Shown: positions 44,889 to 55,475 of the stretch, piece after piece
Layout of the letters: each line of letters begins with the position of its first letter
Numbering within the stretch: the stretch's first letter is position 1
NCBI GenBank assembly: GCA_022575985.1
Contig: JAKSXM010000050.1
Span: 124,001 to 188,000, forward strand
From: Anagrus nilaparvatae
Lineage: Eukaryota; Arthropoda; Insecta; Hymenoptera; Mymaridae
Length of the DNA stretch: 64,000 nt
Direction: 5' to 3'
Notes under the pieces: generated by a model
Told to the model about the DNA's origin: nothing
Seen by the model: the letters and a program-made list of their open reading frames with translations, nothing else
Databases searched by the model: none
Translations under genes and position numbers: made by a program

Positions 44889-46358
44889 TGTTACGTATGG
44901 TAGGTCAAAATTGATATGTAACAAAAAACATAACCTAACTATCGCTCCGACACAAAATAATTATAAATTTTTATATTAAAACAATAAATTGAACTGAAAC
45001 TAATTGATAAAAATAAAATAATAACAAAATCTTACCTGTTTTTCCATAATTTATAATTAAAACACTTTAACAACTTAAATATAACACACACATCAACTTT
45101 TAACTCTTTAAATTATAATTATTCATTCAAAAATAATAAAATTTACCGAAATTGTATGATTTTTTCCAATATTTTCAATAAATTTCTTGTTTTATAAATT
45201 AAATTATATCGATATATCAAAATTTAATAAAAATTATCATTTTTAACCCTTTAAATTATTATAATTCATCCAAAAATCATAAAATTTACCGAAATTGTAT
45301 GATTTTTTTCCAATATTTTCAATAAATTCTTGTTTTATAAACTAAATTATACTAAAATTTTAAAAAAAATTTATCACTTTTAATCCTTTTAAATTATACT
45401 AACTCATTCAAAAATCATAAAATTTACCGAAATTGCATGATTTTTTCCAATATTTTCAATAAATTCTTGTTTTATAAATTAAATTACACTAAAATTTTAT
45501 AAAATTTATAACTTTAACCCTTTAAAATATTATAAAATCATTCAAAAATCATAAAGTTTACCGAAATTGTATGATTTTTTCCAATATTTCCAATAAATTC
45601 TTGTTTTATAAATTAAATTATACTAAAATTTTAAAAAAATTTATCAATTTTAACCCTTTAAATATATTAATTCATCCAAAAATCATAAAATTTACCGAAA
45701 TTGTATGATTTTTTCCATATTTTAATAAACTATTAATAAATTACATCAAAATTTCATAAAACTTTTTCAATTTTAACTATTTAATTTACATTATTTCAAT
45801 TTATTTACGAAAATCGTATGATTTTTCAATATTTTTATCAAAATCTTAATAAATTACATCAAAATTTTATAAAATTTTTTCATTTTTAACCCTTTAAATT
45901 TATAATATTTTATTCAAAAATCATAAAATTTGCTGAAATTGTATGATTTTTAAAACCAATTCAATAATTTTTCTTATTAATTGATACATTCATATTTTAT
46001 AAACTATATAACACCAAAATTTTAAAAATTTTGCCCTTTTTACCACTATAAATTGAAAAATTTTATTTCAAAATCATAAAAATTGCTGAATCTTTATAAC
46101 TTAAAAATTAAATTATTTTTTTTTTCCTATCAACTGATAAATTCTTGATATAAAAGTTATATTAAACCAATAACTAAAAATTATTGTAGGTTTTAACCCT
46201 ATTTAATTTTACGAAAATTCACAAAATTCTAGACCAGAAATTGCGTAGTTTTAAAATTTAAATTCCAATCGTTTTTTTTATATATAATAAAAAGCAAACC
46301 AATATTAATTTCTATATTTTTTTAAATCAAAACTAACCTTCTAAAAGCAAAATTTTAA

Positions 46359-46393
<35 letters not shown>

Positions 46394-47561
46394 AAAAAAT
46401 TTTTTTTAATCTTAATTTTTTATTTTATACTATTTCAAATATCACCACCTATCCCTATGTATTCGAAGTTTTGGGTATATAATGTCTCGGGGGTTTTAAA
46501 AACTAATTTCTCTAGATTGATTTCAGATAACTTCAACTTAGAAAAATCCAGCAGCAATATAAACAACTTGATCATCAAAGAAGATTAATCCAAGTAACTA
46601 ACTGGCACCTTCCATAAGATTTCGTTTTGAAGAATCCAAAAATTTATTATTTTGCTTATCATATATATTTTAACAAATAATCTCTAGAATTCTTATATAA
46701 ATCCAAATAATTTTAAACATTTTAAAATGTTTTTATTTTTTATTATTTATAATTTTAAATTTTTTTAACATTTTACAATTTATATATTATGTATAATCAT
46801 AAAGCATATACCTTAAAATTAATATAAATCAATAATTATAATCAAAAGTTAATTTTATGAACTTATATTGTATAATCTTATGTATTGACAAAGACAATGG
46901 ACAGAAAATTTTTAAAATTATAATTACCACCCCCTTGAAACCCTGCTTCAGCCCTCATCTCCCCCACCTGACCCAATCGGGACGATTGGAATGAACGGAG
47001 GGAGATGTTACGTATGGTAGGTCAAAATTGATATGCCTAACATTCGATATATATATAAATATTAAACCTACATCCGATATTCATATTTAACGTTCCCAGG
47101 ACGATATAGGAACCCGCAGATGCATTTCCGCTGATGCTGACCTAGCACAATAGCGCGGGACAAAAGTCAACTGTGACATAAATTAGTAGGGATTTATAGG
47201 CGTTATAAAATGCATAAATCCCACCTCGCGATTCTTAGTAATAGTTATGGACGCTTTCGCTAATTGGACGTGACGAGACCGACGCTTTTTTTGTATTGGA
47301 CGTTTCCCCCAAAATCTCGCAATATGGGCAGATTCATTTTAGATTATATATTGCCCTTCAGGCGCCCAAATTGCATTCTTTAGAATCATAACCATCATTA
47401 ATTAGAGTATTGACTCTCGTTATTAAGTATCTTTTATAATTCGTTTGACTTAAAGACTTAGACAGTTTTATTATATTTACTTATAATCAATAAAGTGAAA
47501 GGTTATATATCAAATCAGTTATCAGTTATTATTGTGTAAGTGACATTTTCCTTCTGTAATA
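44889..47561 (+). mobile_element. Candidate non-autonomous LTR element with a minisatellite inside
   Basis: A 30-bp sequence starting TGTTACGTATGGTAGG occurs at 44889 and again at 47006. The second copy is preceded by a purine tract GGAGGGAGA, as at a 3' LTR. The following ~550 bp are less AT-rich and hold a TTATAAAATGCATAAATC box and AATAAAG, as LTR promoter and poly(A) sites would. At the left copy the 30 bp run directly into GTAACA, complementary to the TGTTAC start, as if the 5' LTR had lost its middle. No gag-pol frame is present. The right end is uncertain. Confidence 0.4.
45062..46160 (+). repeat. Minisatellite, ~130-bp unit, about eight copies
   Basis: Each unit has AAATCATAAAATTTACCGAA, TTGTATGATTTTTTCCAAT, TTTTCAATAAATTCTTG and a TTTTAACCCTTTAAAT block. 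The first five units are close to each other and later ones are more diverged. A run of ~31 A follows at 46360-46390. Confidence 0.85.
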
Positions 47562-48800
47562 AGAACTTAGCCTCAGGTTAGGTTCATCCAGCTTAGATCG
47601 AACCCGAACTCATCTACAAATACATCAACTATAAACCAACCAAATAATAACCATCCAACTCTATATAAAATACCTGGGGCAGTCAATATCCCCAGGATAA
47701 ACTTATATTTCATATATTCATAATTATTTATATTTACGTATCCCTTGGATAAAACCTCAGGATACCTAACAATATAGATGACCATAAATATACAAAATTA
47801 CAATGGAAAAATCTACTTTACACCTGACCTAGAGCCAAATTTCGTATTTTATCCTTAATAGATCGATCGAATTTACCAGCCGAGATTTATATTTTTTGGG
47901 GTCGCTGATCACTAAAATGATATCGGTTTTCACCCTAACTCATGTTTTTTCATTTCAATGAAATAGCACAATTCTCGGTTAAAATAGGTATCATTTTTGT
48001 ATTCAACGAACTAAATAAGGAAAACAACGTTTCATCAAAATTTTCAATAACCACGATAAATATATTTTTGCCCGAATTTCTATTGAGGGCAACTAGACCG
48101 CATGTTTTGTAATAAACGAAATCATACAAGTGTTCAGAGACCCAAAAAAAATAATAAATACCTGTTGGCGAATTCCGTATCGACCTATTGATTAGAAAAT
48201 TTTTCTATAAAGTTTGGCTGTGCATTGGGTCTAAAATGCATTTTTTAATTATTATTGTGCATTTTTGTAGTTATAGTTTATCGATAGATTTTTGCAATAT
48301 AACAATTTTTTGGTAAATCGAAAGAAAAAAAGTAACATCTGTTGTAGATTTAACAGAAATCTCACCTAAAAATAGCAGAGAAACGTTTTAAAATCACAAA
48401 AAAATAAAAAAAATATTAAGTACATATACTAGTAACTTATTTTTTTTATATCTATTGTTTCATAATTTTTAATTTTTGACAATTTTACTTTTAAATTATT
48501 CAATTCAAAGCAATAAAATAAATAAAATTCTATTTAATAATTTTTTATACTTTTTAGCAAAATTTAAAATAAATTTTTAAAAAAATTTTAAATTTTATTA
48601 TTACTTTAAATACCAAAAAATCAAATAATAAGAAGCTACTTCGATTAGATTTTAAAGTAAGTAAATTACCTAAATAAAAATCATCGAAAATAGTAATTAA
48701 TAGTTGATTAAATTTATGATTATGTTTATGTATTGATCTGCAATAAGCATAATTTTTAAACGAATCAAATTACAAATTATTTTGTACTGAAATTTGGTAA
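47562..48800. other. No gene recognised
   Basis: A single unit of the GGTCGCTGATCACTAAAAT family lies at ~47895. Otherwise the sequence is AT-rich without supported exons. Confidence 0.45.
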
Positions 48801-48806
48801 ACAAAA

Positions 48807-51061
48807 ATGGCAGACGTTGCTTATGAACAACCAGATTTTGTAACTCAAATTAATTAACAAATCTTAACAAGGCAGAAAATATTTAATTTTTTTTTTTCAT
48901 TCTGCACTTTTACTCAAGAGCTTATAAAATTTGGTCTTTTCTAGCTCAATTTTGTTTGACCTATTTTCATTTTTCTAACAATAGGAACGTTTCTGTTTAT
49001 AATTTTTAGTTTGCATGGTAACGTTACAGAAATCTAGATACTTGCCTAGTTAAAAAAAAAAAGTAAAAACTTTTTCTTTCTTTCTTTCTTTCTTTTTATT
49101 ATTACACACAAATATCGTGAAATAAAATAAACTTTCAGAATCAAGTCTCTTAGGATTAATAAAATATCCTTCATTTATAAAGGAAGCTATCTTATTATTA
49201 AAATTGTAATGAACTAGACAGTAAATTATGTGTGACCAATGAAATCTTTTCCTTATATTATGCATGTTTTTACAGAGTTGTCATCAGGACCAGCACGAAA
49301 TAAAAAAGGAGGCTTCTTTGGAGCGTTACAAGAACAGCTATGAACCAAAAATTTTCAACGCTTACATTTTAATTGAAAAAATCTCTGACGTTGATAAATT
49401 TAAAAAAGAAGTGATTCATTCTATCAGTTGCTGCTATTCTGATAGCATAAATGTAAGTAAATTTTCAAAGTGACTTTCGTTAACCTAGACACCTAATACC
49501 TAAACTAAGTTAATTTATATTATTTTCAATTAGACGCGATCTAAACTAATTCAATCGCTTTAAAATCTCTCTTAAATATTGAATTGCTTTTAATTGCTTG
49601 CTTCAAATTTAATTTATAGCAATAATAACGGTTTATATAGGGATTTTTGTGGTCGCAAAAATTGATATTTTTTTATTATATTTAAACCCAAATGTATCTC
49701 TTGGCTAATTTTTGGTCAAAATGTAGTCAATTTCTGAGAAAATTTGACGACTACTTTAAATTAACGCTTTTTTAAATTATTGTATGAAAATTAATTTTTA
49801 TGGAAAAAAATTATTTTTAGGAGTTTTTGTGGTCACGAGAAATTGAAATCTATCATTTAATTCGATTAAAATTTAACACCAGCCCTAACTGGATACATTT
49901 TGTATTCCAAAAAATTGACTTCTAAGCAATAATTTATTAACGACATAAAACTAAATTTAAGGCATAATTATTTAAAAGCGACTTAAAGTATTTAAAGTAT
50001 TTAAATCGCTTTTAAATTTTAAATACCTTGAATCGGGATGTCAGTCAGACCCTCGATAATTTTAACATAATTTTGATTTAAGCTATAGTTTTTATAGGCA
50101 TAATTATTGACTATGCCTACACTGTAAGAAATTTTAAAAAATTGTTTACAATGTTTGAATGTATGTATGCTAATGCTCTTTTTCCTGTGTTTTATGAATA
50201 TTTTGATGGTATTGACACTCAAATGGCATTGCTTTATTCACTGTTTGCTATAAAACCCAAGAATGATGAATGGCTCAATTCTAGTTTTGTCGGCAGGAAA
50301 TACTATTTTGTAAATTGTCCAATATGCAAAAAAATCGGTAAAAAAACGGAAGAGCCGTTTACTAGCATCAACATTCAATTACCGGAAGGAAAGTCTGCCA
50401 GTTTACTTGTAAGAGTTTTTTGACAAATATTATTATTATTATTATTACTATTATTATTATTCCACCAAATATAATTTTTCTTTGTTTTTATCAATAGGAC
50501 TGCTTAAGAGATTGCAATAACCAGAATCATGTTGAAAATTATATTTGCATCTTTTGCAAAAAAAACAGTTAGGGGAGAACAACAAAATTTAATAACGAAA
50601 ATTCCTCATGTACTTGCTTTACAAATTAATCGTTTTTCTGGACAGTATAAGAAAATGACGGAGGTCAATTTCCCATATAAAGAACTCACATTGGAAGAAT
50701 ACGTTCCTTTGGAGGAAGAAATTTATGAATGTAAATACCGTAATTATGAATTAAAATCCATTATTACCCATGTTGGAAATAGGATAGAGAACGGACATTT
50801 TAAAGCCGTTGTTAAACACAATCTAGATACGAGGTAATATTTCCAACTTGTTTAATTTTATGTTTGGACGTTTTTGGTTAAATAATCAAGCTACTTTTTT
50901 CTAAATTTTTTTTTATAATTAATTACAGTTGGCTAGTACTTGATGATAATAGAATTAGTAAATTAAATAATCAATATTTATTAAGGAAACAATGCTACAT
51001 TCTGTTTTACGAAATGAATTTTACGAAAGAGATACCGCAAGAGAAAACAACAAATAAATAA
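48807..51061 (+). pseudogene. USP paralogue lacking a visible Cys box, with a frame shift
   Basis: Proposed exons are 48807-48839 (ATG in AAAAATGGC; uncertain), 49276-49452, ~50129-50408, 50498-50833 and 50929-51061. The visible parts match a USP after its Cys box: SFVGRKYYFVNCPICKK with EEPFTSINIQLP, then DCLRDC...YICIFC, then a finger-palm segment KIPHVLALQINRF, then the His box NGHFKAVVKH and WLVLDDNRISK. The phase-2 junction before the Trp matches the USP at 28.5-37.2 kb. No GNTC-type Cys box is found between 49453 and 50129 and the exon phases there do not join. A run of eight A at 50558-50565 shifts the frame, with a TAG just after. AATAAA overlaps the stop. I call it a decaying or catalytically dead copy; a sequencing error in the A-run is possible. 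Confidence 0.65.
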
Positions 51062-51079
51062 GTCTACATTTAAATTAAA

Positions 51080-54000
51080 ATTTTATATTTTTTAATCATA
51101 AAAAATACTCTTTTGTTTTTAGTTTTTAAGTATTTTCTATAATTTCTTACTGCAAATTAGTATACTATAGTCTTTTAGTAATTTTTATATGTAATGGTCA
51201 GTTAATTCAGTCTGTTCGTAAAGATAAGGGCGCACTTACAATCACCAATTGAACTTAAATTTTAAAATAGTATAGTTAGGTGTCATTGAAAAGTGATTCA
51301 GATTAAAATTTTTGTACTCTTTAGTACTTTATGTAGCTAAAATGCGGCTGTTTAAAGATCCGAAATTTTCGCCTATTTTGAAAATTACGGTATTCTCTTG
51401 AATTTACACCAGATATCATCTTATTGGCACAATATTTATAACAGTAAAAAAGGCTCAAATTTATCTGACGAAAATTTTCAACTAGAACCCCCCCCCCTCC
51501 CCTATACCGTCAACTTTTTTTCTTCTTTTTTCTTGGTTTTGCATGAAAATAATGTAAAATGAATTTCAAAAACCTACCCTTTCAAAAACAATCCTCAAGT
51601 TTAAAATCGATGGATTTAAAGCGGAGATATTTTGATTTAAGTAGCGGCCTGTTTTGAAAATTTTCTTTTTTTGTGTGTGCTTATTTGCATTAAAAAATAC
51701 TTTTTTGATTCCTTGAATCATGTAGACATGACATTTTACAAAATTTTTTATTTTTCGGCTGCTCCTGGAATCTAATAAAAATTCTGACTGGATAAAAATT
51801 CATTTTTTGTTTCTCGAAAATTTTTTTGATTTTTTTTGAAATATTTTCAACCTTTCTATTCAATGAAAAATGCTGTAAAAAATTGAGTACATATTTTATA
51901 TTGAAAAACTTATTTTAAGAAGTAGTAGTTAAGGACTAATATGTTGGATGAATAATTTTTTGCATAACTAGAACCAACTTGAACCATAAAATTTAAGTTT
52001 AGTCTGGGTGAATTGAGCGCGATCGCGTCATAATCTGTACGAAAAGTACTGGAACTGCCTGCCTATAAATATTTTTTTTCCGTTTCTTATTTCTTAAGGC
52101 TTTTTTTTTATAAAAATCACACTAATCATATTCTTCAATTAATTTATAATTTTGCCTTAAGAATAGATAATTAAAAATAGATTAATCGCTTTGTATGATA
52201 TTTAAATAATTAAAAAAATTTAGGGACTGATTATTATAGTTAAGATAGATGGACGTAAGCTTAAATTTCAAAATTAATTTTATCATAAATAAAATCTAAT
52301 TTTTACCATTAGTGAAAAAATTAATATTTATAAAAACTGAGCAAAACAACCTTGCTAGTCTCGTATGTTGACGTATTTATTTTTTAATAAAAATTTAAAA
52401 GCTTATATCATGACGTGTATAATAATAATCATTATGATTAGTATTATTAAAGAAAGTGCCTTAGAATTAGTTTTATTTAGTCCGTTGTAAAACTTATTGT
52501 AGTTATTAAATGTTGTTCATTACCTCTTAAGCCTAATGGTTATTTATGTTTGTATCTGTATAAATATTATAAATAAATATTAAAAGTAATACGAAATATT
52601 ATAAAATTAATAAATAAATATAATACAATGTATTTTGTACCTGGTAGACGGTATCATTCTATACCAAGAATAGACTGCAAATTAAATTTATAAATATATA
52701 TATTTTTCTTATGTAAAAATTAATAAAATTTTCAATCAATGTTTATTTTCTGTTGCATTTTATTTTTATTCAAAAATAATAATTAGAGTGGTAAAAACAA
52801 AAAAATTATTACTTTTAATTTTTAAAAACCTATTTTTTTAGGATTTTTAGTTCAAAAATTATTTTATTTAGCACTCGTATAATAATCTCGCTGATGACCC
52901 CTATCGCAATAATATATTTACTGTAACCCAAGTCCCTGGTTTATAATTTAATTGTTAGTAATTTTGCTGTAATCGAGCAGAGGTTTTAAGTAAAAAATAA
53001 AAATTAAAATTTCCAATGTTCTTTCCGCAGTTCCTATATTTGCATATTATATCATAGTAGAAATAATACAGCAAAGTAACTCAACGTCATATTGTCCCAT
53101 AATTCTAACAATTTTCTATTTATAAAAATCTATAATAAATGTATCTAATCTTTTAAGATAATTTTTAAAATGTAAAATTTCTTATATCTTGTACACTTTA
53201 TTACATTATTTTTAAGATATAAATTTAATATTGAAGAACAATTTTTTTATAAATAAACATACTCATGGAAATTATTTATAAAAGCTTATTTATTTTTGAT
53301 TATATTTTTAACTGAATCTTTAGAAAACTTAATGTACTCGCTTAAATTTAAATCTTTTTGCCGGTATAAAATTATTTATTCAAATCTCATGCACACTTAT
53401 AAAAATCTGTATGAAAAATTCGGCTGCCTTAAAAAAAGAAAAAGTCTTTTTTTCAGCCTTAAAAATTACAATTCAAATTTTAATTTGTAAAAATTTTTTT
53501 ATGTAAATCAATATACATTGAGAACGCTTTTTTTTCGTTTTCTGATCCCTTTGTTATTAATTTTTTATGACAAAGTTTATGCTTTTTTTACATGCATGTT
53601 CAAAGATTTACCATACTTACGGGGCACGCCATTTGGATTTGATTTTTGTCATAATTTTTTTTTTATTTTTACCCTTATTATCTTATGCTAACAACTAAAA
53701 AAATAAAATTCTATTCAAATCCTTTGTAAATTAGTTAAATTTCCTCATATTAGAGCATTAAAAGTACATATTTTTCTTTCACTTTGTAATTGGAATGACC
53801 GTGCCTTAAATTTACTAAGCAAAGAAAATCTTATGTCAAACTTATTTGTGTTGTAGTCTATATTATACGCAAATTCTTAAACGCGCCACGTTTTTCAGTA
53901 ATTTTTTAAAACACGTTATTATTGCAGGGTTAGAAAATAACGCAGTTTAAAAAAAATAGGCCGTTTTCATAAAATAGCATTGTCTAATAGGGAATAAGAT

Positions 54001-54180
54001 TTAATTCGTTATTGTATCCTGAGAAAATTTGCCTCGGTTTTCTTAGGTGCATTTGGCTGCCTTTTTACTGCAGTAAAGTGCTTGCTTGGTATATTATCAC
54101 ACATTATGATAAATAAAAATAGCAAAAGACACTCCTTTTTTGAGGTTGGGAGGTGATGTTTGTTAATTTATGGCTTAAAT
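51080..54180. other. No gene recognised
   Basis: AT-rich intergenic sequence. A short C-rich run is at 51488-51503. Open stretches such as 53296-53490 are Lys/Asn/Phe-rich translations of AT sequence with no domain. Confidence 0.5.
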
Positions 54181-54425
54181 ATTCATTATTCATAAGAAAT
54201 TGCTTGAAATTCTCGATCAAAGACCAATAAAGCTCTTATAGACCAATTTTAGGCTAAATTTAGAAACTCAGATTCCTAATACATAAAAAATTCCCTTTTG
54301 GGAGTGATTTTTGCGAATATTAGAGTGTTCCAAAACACTTCTTTGAAAAACATTGATTTTAATGATTAGCGACCAAAAAAACCTACTAGTAAACCAAATT
54401 TCATGTTTGCTAGTGTAAATAATCC
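54180..54425 (-). repeat. Unit of the ~165-bp dispersed repeat
   Basis: TTCTCGATCAAAGACCAATA and ATTAGCGACCAAAAAAACCT are reversed GGTC-CTGAT motifs. AATTCCCTTTTGGGAGTGAT corresponds to the GGGGGTA-type segment of other units. It borders the fold-back element. Confidence 0.55.
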
Positions 54426-55475
54426 CCCCCCCCCCCGCAGGGGCGTAGCCAGGGGGAGGGGCGAAGGGGGCGATCGCCCCCTCCAAAGGCCTAAGGCGCC
54501 AAATATATAAGGGCGCAAAATTCGTATTTGCGATACTTGCGTTTAATTTATTATGAAAAATATTTTAAATATTATAAAACTTTGATATCTTTTTATAATC
54601 AGGGTCCAAGATTAAGGAAGATTATCAAAAAAAAAAAAATTATTTTAGATGGTATATTATGATCCCACAAAAAAAATTTAATGTCTAGTAAATAGAAATT
54701 ATTTCAAAAATTTTTTTTGTTTTTAATTTTTTTTTTCATATGGCGGATGTTTGAAGAAATATATTGAAATTTATATGTGCTTGTTCTCAGAAATAGATTT
54801 TGATATGTTGTGAAGTAATAAAATTGTAGTTGAAATTAACCAGAAAAGGGATATATGTATACATTGGTTCATATATTAATAGTAGTATTATTTTAATTGC
54901 TTTATCTTATAAACATTTTTTTTAGCATTAAAAATAAATTTATAAGTTTAGGACGCAGCTGTGATTTTTAAGTTAGATTTTTTTTCGTGATCTTGGAAGT
55001 ATATTGTTTGGATTTATTTAAAAAAAGTGTGCCTGTAAGCATCTCAATTTTCCCATTTAAATATTATGGGAATTTTTACTTTTGATATTTGATTTGATAT
55101 TTGATATTTTATTTATTGTAAATATATACAAAGAGTGAAAAATATATACATTTTATATTATAATAAGAACTGTGATATAATAGAAAAATAATAGAAAAAC
55201 AATATAATTTGTCAAAGCTAGTGTGATTTTAAAGTAGATTAGTTATTAAATTTTGATTATATTTAAGATAAAAATGAGAATGGTGAATTTAGATAAAATT
55301 ATAAGTGAGTAATAATAATAATAACATTAATAATTAATAATTAAGCGTAAGTAAAATTACTATAAATAATATAAGGTTGGGAGTATGGAGAGTGTTATGG
55401 GTTGTGGAAGTGGAGGCTAAGTATTGAGATTGAAATTGGGATAGAAGTTCAAAGTAGATGAGTGAGTTTCGTGGA

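Noticed and set aside
45062..46160. CRISPR-like regularly spaced repeats
   Set aside because: Units are contiguous ~130-bp tandem repeats without unique spacers, in a eukaryotic context.
47573..47785. Minus-strand 70-codon frame near the proposed LTR
   Set aside because: There is no splice or start context, no recognisable domain, and composition matches the surrounding DNA.
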